Shown here in pieces: positions 1-7,370 of a stretch of DNA of 28,091 nt. The DNA is from SM1-46 sp002451215. GTDB taxonomy: Bacteria > Pseudomonadota > Gammaproteobacteria > Acidiferrobacterales > Sulfurifustaceae. Under the pieces are notes generated by a model, which did no database searches, was not told the DNA's origin, and saw nothing but the letters and a program-made list of their open reading frames with translations. The number at the start of each line of letters is the position of its first letter. Within the stretch, counting starts at the first letter, position 1. The stretch spans positions 1 to 28,091 of the forward strand of contig DKBM01000102.1 in the NCBI GenBank assembly GCA_002451215.1, in the 5' to 3' direction. The position numbers and the translations under genes were made by a program.

Positions 1-1297
1 GGATCAGGTCGAGGAACTGCAGGCCGCGGTTGGTGTACTTTTTCGCGATGGAGATCACGAGGCGCAGGTTGGCCTCCACCATCTCCTTCTTCGCGCGCCG
101 CGCCTTGGCCTCGCCGATCGACATGCGGCGATTCACTTCCTTCAATTCCGAAATCGGGATGCCGACGCGGTCTTCCAATGTCTTCAGCTTGGTCTGCGAT
201 GCCAGAATGATCTCGCTGTTCACCTCGATAGTGTGCGAGTTGCCCTCGCCGCACTTGATGGCCTTCTTGACCCAGCGCTTGTTGGTCTCATTGCCGGGAA
301 ACAGCTTGATGAAGGTCTTGCGCGGCATGCGCGCCTTGCCCACGCAGACGTCCATGATGACCTTTTCTTGCGAACGGGCCTCATCGACCAGGCTGCGCAC
401 GTACTCGACCAGACGATTGATCTGGCGCGAGACGAACTTGATCTGCATGAACTCTTCAGCGAGCTTCTTCTGCACGCGCCGCACTTCCGGTGCGTCGTAG
501 CCGTGCTTTTCGATCGCCTTGAGCAGGCTGGCGTGCAGCTTGCGAATGCGGGCGAAGCGCGCGAGCGCCTCTTCGCGGTTCGGGCCGCCTTCCTCGTCGC
601 TGTCGCTGCTGCTGCTGCCCTCGGATTCGTCCTCCTCCTCGCCCTTTTCCTTCGCCCCGGCCGCTTTTGCTGGGGCGGGCTTGGGCATGGCAGGCTTGGG
701 AGCTACCGCCTTCGGCGGAGGGGTCTTCGCGCCCGAATCGGGCTCCGGAATTGGCATGTCGGCAGCATTCGGATCCACGAAATCCACCACGAGATCGGTG
801 AGACGAACGCGGTCGTTCTCAACCTCATCCATCAGACGCACCACCTCGGCGATGGCCGCCGGGCAGGCTGCGATAGCTTCGGTGGTCTGGCGAACGCCGT
901 CTTCAATACGCTTGGCGAGCTCGATCTCGCCCTCGCGGGTAAGCAATTCGACGGTACCCATTTCGCGCATGTACATGCGCACGGGGTCGGTCGTGCGGCC
1001 GAATTCGCTCTCCAACGCCGAGCTCACAACCTGCTCGGCCTCTTCGGCGGTTTCTTCCTCATCCTCGGCGGGTGCCGGCTCCTGCTTGAGGAGCAGGGTC
1101 TCCGGGTCCGGGGCCTCGTCATAGACCTGGATGCCCATGTCGTTGATCATGTTCACGACCGCCTCAATCTGGTCGGTGTCATGAACATCCTCCGGCAGGT
1201 GGTCGTTGATCTCCCCGTACGTGAGGAAACCCTTTTCCTTGCCCTGCAGGATCAGTTTCTTTAGTTGGGAACGCTGTGCTTCTTGATCAATCGACAT
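1..1297 (-). CDS. rpoD: RNA polymerase sigma-70 factor RpoD, N-terminal part (truncated by window edge)
   Basis: This is the principal sigma factor, which directs RNA polymerase to housekeeping promoters. The reading frame is open from the ATG at 1297 to the left edge (432 codons), so the C-terminal promoter-recognition regions lie outside the window. It opens with MSIDQEAQRSQLKKLI and a region 1.1 domain. Region 1.2 follows with the near-invariant DPVRMYMREMG, then TREGEIELAKRIE. Next comes a long non-conserved insert with an Ala/Pro/Lys-rich stretch and an acidic Ser-rich stretch. The frame ends in region 2 (EMVEANLRLVISIAKKYTNR, then GLQFLDLI at the very edge). It is the last gene of the rpsU-yqeY-dnaG-rpoD block and has its own promoter-like site in the gap after dnaG. 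No strong Shine-Dalgarno sequence precedes the ATG, but the N-terminus matches the family. Confidence 0.97.
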   Translation of the reverse strand, partial: MSIDQEAQRSQLKKLILQGKEKGFLTYGEINDHLPEDVHDTDQIEAVVNMINDMGIQVYDEAPDPETLLLKQEPAPAEDEEETAEEAEQVVSSALESEFGRTTDPVRMYMREMGTVELLTREGEIELAKRIEDGVRQTTEAIAACPAAIAEVVRLMDEVENDRVRLTDLVVDFVDPNAADMPIPEPDSGAKTPPPKAVAPKPAMPKPAPAKAAGAKEKGEEEDESEGSSSSDSDEEGGPNREEALARFARIRKLHASLLKAIEKHGYDAPEVRRVQKKLAEEFMQIKFVSRQINRLVEYVRSLVDEARSQEKVIMDVCVGKARMPRKTFIKLFPGNETNKRWVKKAIKCGEGNSHTIEVNSEIILASQTKLKTLEDRVGIPISELKEVNRRMSIGEAKARRAKKEMVEANLRLVISIAKKYTNRGLQFLDLI

Positions 1298-1350
1298 CGG
1301 TGGACTCGGGAAAATGCCCTAAAACATTGAGCGGAATGGGAAAACGCGAA

Positions 1351-1379
1351 AGTATAGCTTAGATGGGAGCTTAGCCCAA
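1351..1379 (-). promoter_or_regulatory. Putative sigma-70 promoter for rpoD
   Basis: On the minus strand a TTGGGC (1374-1379) and a TATACT (1351-1356) are separated by exactly 17 bp, in the roughly 100 bp between dnaG and rpoD. The -10 is near consensus; the -35 keeps only the TTG. Transcription would start near 1344 and leave a leader of about 47 nt. An extra rpoD promoter inside this block is known in other proteobacteria. This one is inferred from sequence only. Confidence 0.55.
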
Positions 1380-1396
1380 ATAATTCAACGTCGCGG

Positions 1397-3086
1397 TTAA
1401 TCGGGGGCCGCAGGATGCAACTTTCCGGCCAACAAACGGGATAACTCGCGTTTTTCGTCAGTGCTGAGGCCGGAAACTTTCTCTTTCTGAATAAGCTGTT
1501 GGGTCCGCTCCTTGGTGACCGCTCGTCCGATCTGTCCGACCACCCCCTCGAACTCCGCCTCCACCCCGTCCGGTTCCAGGGCTGGGTGCTGCCAGCTGGC
1601 AAGCCGCATCAACGCATGTTCCTGCTCGTGGCCACGAAAATGCTCCAGCAGAGCCGCAGTATTGAGTCCCGGGTGCTCACGCAGCACCGACGCCACTTCC
1701 CGGAGGAGCCCCAACCCGGGCAAATCGACATCCGAGAAATCACGCCTACCCGCGCTCGCGGCCGCCAAGCGCGGATACTGAATTAGCATGGCAATCGCCA
1801 TGCGGACGGCCGACGGCGGTTCCCGACTGGTGCCTGTGCCGAGGGGCCGGCCGGCGAACGACGTGGACACGCGGGCTGGCGCCCTAAGAAGCGCCGCGAG
1901 CTTGTCCGTGTCCATTTGCGCGAACTCGGCCAGTCGACCTATCAACATTTCGTGGAGCACTCCCGGGGGGACCTTCGACAGTAGCGGGCGCGCGAGTTCC
2001 ACCAGCCGGGCCCGGCCATCCATGCGCGACAGGTCGACTTGGCGGGCCAGTGTCTGAAANNCCTTCCGGCAGAAACAGAAAGCTCACCTGGCGTCCCTCG
2101 TGCAGCACCGGAAGGGCCACATCGAGTGCTCGCCAGGCTGCTTCGCGCCCAGCGCGATCACCATCGAAGCAGAACACCACTTCTGGCGCATGACGAAACA
2201 AGCGTTCCAGGTGCTCGCGGGTGGTCGCCGTGCCAAGTGTCGCCACCGCATAATCAATGCCGAATTGGGCGAGCGCCACCACATCCATGTACCCCTCGAC
2301 CACAAGTACACGGTTCTCGTTCTTGATCGCGTCACGCCCGCGGAAGAGGCCGTAGAGCTCACGGCCCTTGTGGAATAGCGGCGTTTCCGGCGAGTTGAGG
2401 TATTTGGGCTCGCCCCCGCCGATGACGCGACCGCCAAAACCTACGACCCGGCCGCGGTGATCGTGAATAGGGAACATCACGCGGGCCCGAAACCGATCGT
2501 AGTAGCCGCCGCCTTCTTTCTTGACCGCGAGGCCTGCTGCAACAAGCGCCACACGGGTAGCCTCGTCCTTGCCAAGCGCCCGCAGCAGGTGATCCCAGCC
2601 TTCTGGCGCGAAACCGAGCTCAAACTCCTTGGCGATTTCGCCAGTGATGCCGCGACCCTTCAAATACTCAACCGCGGTTGGTGCATCGGGGTGCTCACGC
2701 AGCTGGCTGCGATAGAAGCGCGCCGCTTCGCGCATCAGCTCCCACAGCTCGGCGCCGGCTTGCGGCTCGGCGCCACTTTTTCCGCCTTCGTATGGCACGG
2801 TAAGTCCGGCCTGGCGCGCCAACTCCTCGACTGCCTCCGGAAAAGAGAGGTGCTCGTACTCCATGAGAAAGCCGATGGCGGTGCCGTGCTTGCCGCAACC
2901 GAAGCAGTGAAAGAACTGCTTGTCGGCACTTACCGTGAAGGACGGGGTTTTTTCCTCGTGGAACGGACAACAGGCCTTGTAGTCCTTGCCCGCCTTGCGC
3001 AGAGGCACGCGCGCGTCAATAACTTCAACGATATCCGTTCGGGTAACGAGATCGTCGATGAACTGCCTTGGGATGCGACCGGCCAT
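1397..3086 (-). CDS. dnaG: DNA primase DnaG (reading frame interrupted by an assembly gap)
   Basis: Primase makes RNA primers for DNA replication. The N-terminal CHC2 zinc finger is visible as CPFH (Cys40, His43) and CFGC (Cys61, Cys64). The catalytic core includes the RFRARVMFPIHD stretch near residue 198. The TOPRIM acidic residues lie in VEGYMD (263-268) and FDGDRAG (307-313). The frame runs from the ATG at 3086 to the two Ns at 2060-2061. It resumes in another frame (QVDLSRMDGRARL onward) as the DnaB-binding C-terminal domain, ending at TAA 1397-1399. In E. coli DnaG about 29 residues lie between the FLP(D/E)G segment and the point where this sequence resumes, so roughly 90 nt are missing at the Ns. 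The break is therefore almost certainly an assembly artefact, not a pseudogene. TAGAAT lies 6 nt upstream of the start codon. Confidence 0.95.
2060..2061. other. Assembly gap (two Ns) inside dnaG
   Basis: Two ambiguous bases separate the TOPRIM-containing half of dnaG from its C-terminal half. The two sides are in different frames. Aligned from memory with E. coli DnaG, the codons between FLPEG and the FQTLARQVDLS segment are absent, so the Ns stand for a longer lost stretch whose true length should be 1 modulo 3 (about 88 nt). Confidence 0.9.
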
Positions 3087-3176
3087 GGCAATATTCTAAT
3101 CGGGGCGCCGCAAGCAGCATGGCGGGATAAGTGGCCGGGGCCCCGCCGGCGGGAAAACGGGCGAAAAATGCGAGGT

Positions 3177-3623
3177 TCAGGCGCCGAGCTTGGCTTTGAT
3201 CTTGCCGCCCACTGCTCCCATGTCTGCGCGGCCAGCAAGCTTGGGTTTGAGGACGCCCATCACCTTGCCCATATCCTTGATAGATGCCGCACCCGTCGAC
3301 GCAATTGCTTCGGCTATCAGGGCGTCGACCTCGGCGTCGCTAAGCTGCTTTGGCATATAGACCTGCCAGATGGCGATATCGGCCTGCTCCTTGGCAGCCA
3401 GGTCCGGGCGGTTGCCCTTGGTGTACTGCTCGATTGACTCGCGTGACTGCTTGATGAGTTTCTCCACGACCCCGACGATACGGGCGTCGTCGAGCTCAAT
3501 ACGCTCGTCCACTTCGCGCTGCTTGATCGCTGCCGTGAGCATGCGCAATGAGACGAGGCGAGCCTCGGCCCTTTCGCGCATGGCGGTCTTCAGGTCTTCC
3601 TGGATGGCCTGCTTGAGGCTCAT
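3177..3623 (-). CDS. YqeY / GatB-YqeY domain protein
   Basis: This 148-residue protein matches the GatB/YqeY family in length and pattern. It opens with MSLKQAIQEDLKTAMR, followed by RLVSLRMLTAAIKQREVDER, and later has MGKVMGVLKPKLAGRADMG and a C-terminal KIKAKLGA. The fold corresponds to the tRNA-interacting tail domain of the GatB amidotransferase subunit, but the role of the free-standing protein is not established. It starts 14 bp after rpsU and ends 90 bp before dnaG, the usual position of yqeY in proteobacterial macromolecular synthesis operons. It is probably co-transcribed with rpsU. The 3087-3176 gap after it is very GC-rich (short GGGGCCCC and CCGCCGGCGG palindromes) but shows no U-tract terminator. 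Confidence 0.93.
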   Translation of the reverse strand: MSLKQAIQEDLKTAMRERAEARLVSLRMLTAAIKQREVDERIELDDARIVGVVEKLIKQSRESIEQYTKGNRPDLAAKEQADIAIWQVYMPKQLSDAEVDALIAEAIASTGAASIKDMGKVMGVLKPKLAGRADMGAVGGKIKAKLGA

Positions 3624-3637
3624 CGGCGGGCGCCGCG

Positions 3638-3844
3638 CTATACGCGCGGCGTGGTGTAACGGGAGCGCTTCTTCAGCGTGCGCTTGCGCGCTGCTGCCGC
3701 CTTACGTTTGCGGATTTCCGTGGGCTTCTCGTAGTGCTCGCGCCGACGCATCTCGGCAAACACGCCGGCCTTCTCGCAGGAGCGGCGAAAGCGGCGCAGA
3801 GCCATCTCGAACGGCTCGTTTTCTTTGACACGAACTGAAGGCAT
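3638..3844 (-). CDS. rpsU: 30S ribosomal protein bS21
   Basis: This small, very basic protein of 68 residues binds the 30S platform near the anti-Shine-Dalgarno end of 16S rRNA. The start (MPSVRVKENEPFEMALRRF) and the middle (RRSCEKAGVFAEMRRREHYE) are diagnostic of bS21. They are followed by a Lys/Arg-rich tail (KRKAAAARKRTLKKRSR) that is usual for the family. It is the first gene of the rpsU-yqeY-dnaG-rpoD block and diverges from tsaD. A good sigma-70-like promoter lies about 65 nt upstream. Confidence 0.97.
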   Translation of the reverse strand: MPSVRVKENEPFEMALRRFRRSCEKAGVFAEMRRREHYEKPTEIRKRKAAAARKRTLKKRSRYTTPRV

Positions 3845-3909
3845 GCCTTGGTCTCACCCTCTTCAAGTTGGGGCCCCGGCGGGGCCGGCCGACCCATAGA
3901 AAGCGGGCG

Positions 3910-3938
3910 ATTCTATAGACTCCGCCCCCCTTTGTCGA
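3910..3938 (-). promoter_or_regulatory. Putative sigma-70 promoter for rpsU and the macromolecular synthesis operon
   Basis: On the minus strand TCGACA (3933-3938, five of six matches to TTGACA) and TAGAAT (3910-3915) are separated by 17 bp. A start near 3903 would give a leader of about 59 nt before the rpsU ATG. It overlaps the presumed -35 region of the divergent tsaD promoter. Confidence 0.55.
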
Positions 3939-3962
3939 CGCTGGCCGCGGGCCCGGTAGAAT
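3932..3962 (+). promoter_or_regulatory. Candidate tsaD promoter
   Basis: TTGTCG (3932-3937) and TAGAAT (3957-3962) lie just upstream of the tsaD ATG at 3973. The spacer is 19 bp, longer than ideal, and the implied leader is only a few nucleotides. The -35 shares bases with the opposing rpsU -35. Confidence 0.35.
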
Positions 3963-3972
3963 CCCCCCTGCC

Positions 3973-5010
3973 ATGAGAGTCCTTGGAATCGAGACTTCCT
4001 GCGATGACACGGGGGTGGCCATCTTTGACAGCGAGCGCGGGCTGCTCGCGCACCGGCTGTACTCCCAGACCGCTCTGCACGCCGACTACGGCGGCGTGGT
4101 CCCGGAACTGGCCTCGCGGGACCACGTCCGCAAGGCGCTCCCGCTATTACGGACAGTCATGACGGACGCCGGCTGCGCCCCGGCCGATATCAACGGAATC
4201 GCCTATACGGCGGGTCCGGGATTGGCCGGCGCCCTGCTGGTCGGTGCCGCCCTCGGTCAAAGCCTTGCCTTTGCTTGGGGCATCCCAGCGGTTGGTATTC
4301 ACCACATGGAAGGACATCTTCTCTCGCCGATGCTGGAACCCGATCCGCCGCCTTTTCCATTTCTCGCCTTGCTGGTGTCAGGGGGCCATACCCTGCTGGC
4401 GAACGTAAAGGGCCTCGGCCAGTACCGAATTGTCGGCGAATCGATCGATGATGCCGCCGGCGAAGCATTCGACAAGACCGCCAAGCTACTCGGACTCGGA
4501 TACCCGGGTGGACCGGCCATCGCCATTGCCGCGCTGAAAGGCAGTGCCGGGCGTTTTCGCTTCCCGCGCCCAATGACCGATCGGCACCGAACTCACGGAG
4601 CCGCGCCGGGACTCGACTTCAGCTTCAGCGGGCTCAAGACAGCGGTTGCGACCGAGGTTGCGAGATTGGGTTCGCTGGATTCGCAAACGATCGCCGACGT
4701 CGCACTGGCGTTTCAACAGGCCGTCGTGGACGTCCTGGCAATCAAGTGCGAGTGGGCGATCGAAGCCACCGGCGCCGAGCGGCTGGTCGTCGCAGGCGGG
4801 GTAAGCGCGAACCAAAGCCTGCGTGCGCGACTGCATGAGCTCGGCAAGCGATTCGGAGTGCGTGTGTACTTTCCACGCCCGGCGTTCTCCACCGACAACG
4901 GTGCGATGATTGCCTATGCGGGACTGCTGCGCCTGCAGGCCGGCGCTGCCGAACCCAGTACCTTTGGCGTGCGTGCCCGCTGGGCAATCGAGGATCTCTC
5001 TGCGCCGTGA
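3973..5010 (+). CDS. tsaD: tRNA N6-threonylcarbamoyladenosine synthase, TsaD subunit
   Basis: TsaD transfers the threonylcarbamoyl group from the TsaC product to A37 of ANN-decoding tRNAs, together with TsaB and TsaE in the cytoplasm. The 345-residue protein opens with MRVLGIETSCDDTGVAI, the ASKHA-fold phosphate loop. It carries HHMEGH with metal-binding His111 and His115, then LVSGGHT, DDAAGEAFDKTAKLLG and VAGGVSANQ near the C-terminus, all family hallmarks. Its length is typical. It diverges from rpsU, as in many proteobacteria, and is convergent with plsY, with the two stop codons separated by one base. The start is supported by conservation and a close TAGAAT box rather than by a strong ribosome-binding site. 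Confidence 0.97.
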   Translation: MRVLGIETSCDDTGVAIFDSERGLLAHRLYSQTALHADYGGVVPELASRDHVRKALPLLRTVMTDAGCAPADINGIAYTAGPGLAGALLVGAALGQSLAFAWGIPAVGIHHMEGHLLSPMLEPDPPPFPFLALLVSGGHTLLANVKGLGQYRIVGESIDDAAGEAFDKTAKLLGLGYPGGPAIAIAALKGSAGRFRFPRPMTDRHRTHGAAPGLDFSFSGLKTAVATEVARLGSLDSQTIADVALAFQQAVVDVLAIKCEWAIEATGAERLVVAGGVSANQSLRARLHELGKRFGVRVYFPRPAFSTDNGAMIAYAGLLRLQAGAAEPSTFGVRARWAIEDLSAP

Positions 5011-5011
5011 C

Positions 5012-5611
5012 TCAGGGACTGCGTTGCCCGATGCGCGCTTCCTTGCCGGTGACGAGATTGCGGATATTGCGGTGATGCCGCGCAATCAATAACACGCTCA
5101 TCGCGATGCTCATCATCACGAAGCCCGTCACTGGCATCCACCAGTACACGTACAGTGGGGCGATTGCCGCTGTAATAAGCGCGGCCAGCGATGAGTAGCG
5201 CAAAACGATGGCCACTACGATCCACGTCGCGGCGAGCGACAATCCGATCCACGGACTGATCGCGAGCCACACCCCTAGCGCCGTCGCCACCCCCTTGCCG
5301 CCCTTGAAGCCGTGAAACACCGGCAACAGGTGCCCGAGGAAAGCCGCAAACCCGCTAGCTGCCACAATCATCGGGTCGCCGCTGATCCAGCGCGCCAACA
5401 ACACTGCCAACACGCCCTTCAGCAAGTCGCCGAGCAAGGTGAGCACCGCGGCAGTCTTGCCGCCGTAGCGCAACACGTTGGTCGCGCCGGGATTGCGCGA
5501 ACCGACCGTGCGAGGATCAGCAAGCCCCATGACGCGCGAAATCACAATTGCGCTTGAGACCGAGCCAAGCAGGTAGGCGAGAACCGGCAACAGGTAATGC
5601 CAGGTAATCAT
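5012..5611 (-). CDS. plsY: Acyl-phosphate:glycerol-3-phosphate acyltransferase PlsY
   Basis: PlsY is an integral membrane enzyme that acylates glycerol-3-phosphate at position 1 with acyl-phosphate from PlsX, the first step of phospholipid synthesis. The 199-residue protein has the three family motifs: the N-terminal GSVSSAIVISR region, GSRNPGATNVLR (37-48), and GHLLPVFHGFKGGKGVATA near residues 92-110. They are separated by about five hydrophobic membrane segments. It is convergent with tsaD and divergent from folB. No clear Shine-Dalgarno sequence precedes the ATG at 5611, but the protein aligns from the first residue. Confidence 0.96.
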   Translation of the reverse strand: MITWHYLLPVLAYLLGSVSSAIVISRVMGLADPRTVGSRNPGATNVLRYGGKTAAVLTLLGDLLKGVLAVLLARWISGDPMIVAASGFAAFLGHLLPVFHGFKGGKGVATALGVWLAISPWIGLSLAATWIVVAIVLRYSSLAALITAAIAPLYVYWWMPVTGFVMMSIAMSVLLIARHHRNIRNLVTGKEARIGQRSP

Positions 5612-5644
5612 GAGCGAATCGTAATTGGGTCAGTCACTGCAAAA

Positions 5645-5673
5645 AAGACAGCGTACGGGCTTTTCGTTATAGT
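5645..5673 (+). promoter_or_regulatory. Putative sigma-70 promoter for folB-folK
   Basis: AAGACA (5645-5650) and TATAGT (5668-5673) are separated by 17 bp in the plsY/folB divergent gap. A start near 5680 leaves a short leader containing GGGGAGA just upstream of the folB ATG at 5695. Confidence 0.45.
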
Positions 5674-5694
5674 CGAGCCGCACGGGGAGACCGC

Positions 5695-6051
5695 ATGGAC
5701 ATTATCTATCTTCACGATCTCAAAATCGAGTGCGTGATCGGCATCTGGGACTGGGAGCGCAAGATCAAGCAGCGTGTGATCATCGACCTCGACATGGGGT
5801 TCGATATCCGCCGTGCCGCGCAGACCGACGCGATCGACGACACCCTCAATTACAAGGCGGTCGCCAAGCGGCTGCAGCAATTCGTCGGTGACTCCCAGTT
5901 TCAGCTAGTGGAGACCATGGCGGAACGGGTCGCAGAGATCCTGCTCGGGGAGTTCAAGCTCGCCTGGGTACGGGTGCGCATCAACAAGCGTGGCGCGGTG
6001 CGCGGGGCCGGCGATGTGGGAGTGCTGATCGAACGCGGAAACGACTCCTGA
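5695..6051 (+). CDS. folB: Dihydroneopterin aldolase FolB
   Basis: FolB cleaves 7,8-dihydroneopterin to 6-hydroxymethyl-7,8-dihydropterin in folate synthesis. The 118-residue protein has the usual short single-domain length. It begins MDIIYLHDLKIECVIGIWDWER, with LNYKAVAKRL in the middle, the substrate-binding Glu segment LVETMAERVAEILL, and a C-terminal VRVRINKRGAVRGAGDVGV containing the conserved catalytic-region Lys. A purine-rich GGGGAGA lies 5-10 nt before the ATG. It is followed 7 bp later by folK, so the two consecutive pathway enzymes are almost certainly co-transcribed. Confidence 0.95.
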   Translation: MDIIYLHDLKIECVIGIWDWERKIKQRVIIDLDMGFDIRRAAQTDAIDDTLNYKAVAKRLQQFVGDSQFQLVETMAERVAEILLGEFKLAWVRVRINKRGAVRGAGDVGVLIERGNDS

Positions 6052-6058
6052 TCCTCGC

Positions 6059-6544
6059 ATGCCGCGTGTATTCGTCAGCATCGGCAGCAACATTGACCGG
6101 GAAGAAAATATTCGCGGAGCAATTGAGAGCCTCACCCGGCGCTTCGGCCCCCTGAACCTTTCAACCGTCTACGAAACGAAGTCCGTAGGTTTCGAGGGCG
6201 AAGACTTCTTCAACCTCGTGGTCGGCTTCGACAGCAGCGAGTCGATCGAGGAAATTCGCGAGGAGTTGCGCCGCATTGAGAATTTGCACGGCCGCAAGCG
6301 TGAGGGGGTATCGAAGTTCTCCGCCCGAACGCTAGATCTGGACCTGATCCTTTACGGCGATGTTGTCGATCCGGCCGCCGATCTTCCGCATCCCGACATC
6401 CTGCGATACGCCTTTGTGCTTGGGCCGCTTGCCGAACTTGCCCCGAATCTTGCGCATCCTGTGAAGGGCGTTCCCTATCATGCCCTATGGCGGCAGACCT
6501 TCGCCGACGGCGGGGGCCTGCGACGACTCAGCTTCCGCTTCTAA
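6059..6544 (+). CDS. folK: 6-hydroxymethyl-7,8-dihydropterin pyrophosphokinase FolK (HPPK)
   Basis: HPPK transfers pyrophosphate from ATP to the FolB product, preparing it for dihydropteroate synthase. The 161-residue protein has the N-terminal VSIGSNIDREENI, SVYET-like TVYETKSVGFEGEDFFN, and the HPPK signature RTLDLDLILYG (90-100) whose Asp residues bind magnesium. LPHPDILRYAFVLGPLAELAP follows. It lies 7 bp after folB. Its stop codon overlaps the stop of the opposing pteridine-reductase gene (CTAA at 6541-6544), so the two transcripts converge with no room for a separate terminator. Confidence 0.96.
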   Translation: MPRVFVSIGSNIDREENIRGAIESLTRRFGPLNLSTVYETKSVGFEGEDFFNLVVGFDSSESIEEIREELRRIENLHGRKREGVSKFSARTLDLDLILYGDVVDPAADLPHPDILRYAFVLGPLAELAPNLAHPVKGVPYHALWRQTFADGGGLRRLSFRF

Positions 6545-7293
6545 ACCGTCACGTGCCGTCCGCCGTCGACAGTGAGCACTTCGCCGGTGGTATAAGTAGC
6601 ATCTCGGATCAGGTAGAGCACGGCGCGGGCGATGTCCTCTGGCTCGCCGCCGCGCTTGAGTAACGTGCGGGAAACAATCCGCTGTTTGGACATTTCATCG
6701 AGCCCGCGCTCCGGCCAGAGAATCGCCCCGGGCGCGACGGCATTGACCCGCACCTCGGGCGAAAACTCGCGCGCCAGCGCCTTGGTCAGCATCACCAGGC
6801 CTGCCTTGGTGATGCTGTAGACAGGAAATCCTGGCAATGGTCGCTTCCCGTAAAGATCTGCAATATTGACGATGCAACCGCTGGTCTTTTTCAGGTGCGG
6901 GGCAGCCGCCTGCGCCAGGAAGAACGGCGCCTTGAGATTCGTGCTCAAGAGATCGTCCCACTGCTGCTCGGTGACACTCCCCATCGGCGTCTCGTAGAAC
7001 CGGGCGGCGTTATTGACCAGCACATCCAGTCGGTCGAAGGATTCCACCGTCTCGAACACCAGGTTGCGCGCCAGTTTGTCGCCGTGGGACAGATCGCCGC
7101 GCACCAGCATCACGGAATCGGGACGAACCGCGTGCAGCTCGGCCTGCAACGAGTGGGCTGCGCTTTCGGATGAGAGATAATGCACCACGATCTGCATGCC
7201 CTCGGCATGCAGCGCCCGTGCGATCGCGGCCCCGAGGCGATGTGCGCCGCCGGTTACCAGCGCCACCTTGCCAGCCAGCTGCATGTCCGCCAT
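6541..7293 (-). CDS. SDR-family oxidoreductase, likely pteridine (dihydrobiopterin/dihydrofolate) reductase
   Basis: This 250-residue Rossmann-fold short-chain dehydrogenase begins MADMQLAGKVALVTGGAHRLG. The basic residue in the glycine loop (TGGAHRLG, 14-21) suggests NADP(H) use, as in PTR1/FolM-type reductases. NNAARFYETP follows near residue 94. The catalytic Ser of most SDRs is replaced by Asp in NIADLYG (Asp146), with Tyr159 and Lys163 in YSITK. This Asp-Tyr-Lys arrangement is known from pteridine reductases. Its position next to folB-folK fits reduction of pterin or folate. I took the ATG at 7293; the frame is open upstream to 7500, but that extension overlaps the divergent methyltransferase gene. 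The exact substrate is inferred. Confidence 0.85.
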   Translation of the reverse strand: MADMQLAGKVALVTGGAHRLGAAIARALHAEGMQIVVHYLSSESAAHSLQAELHAVRPDSVMLVRGDLSHGDKLARNLVFETVESFDRLDVLVNNAARFYETPMGSVTEQQWDDLLSTNLKAPFFLAQAAAPHLKKTSGCIVNIADLYGKRPLPGFPVYSITKAGLVMLTKALAREFSPEVRVNAVAPGAILWPERGLDEMSKQRIVSRTLLKRGGEPEDIARAVLYLIRDATYTTGEVLTVDGGRHVTV

Positions 7294-7370
7294 AGGGCCT
7301 CGCGCTTGCCTGTAGAATGAAGCGCACACGATACCGACAAGCCGCCGACCGGCCAAGCCGCAGCCAACCG

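Noticed and set aside
233..1264. A 343-codon open frame on the plus strand opposite rpoD
   Set aside because: It is antisense to an unmistakable rpoD. Long opposite-strand frames are expected in high-GC genes, and it has no recognisable domain.
3122..3176. GC-rich palindromes after yqeY as an intrinsic terminator
   Set aside because: The short self-complementary stretches are not followed by a T run on the minus strand, and operon continuity into dnaG is expected.
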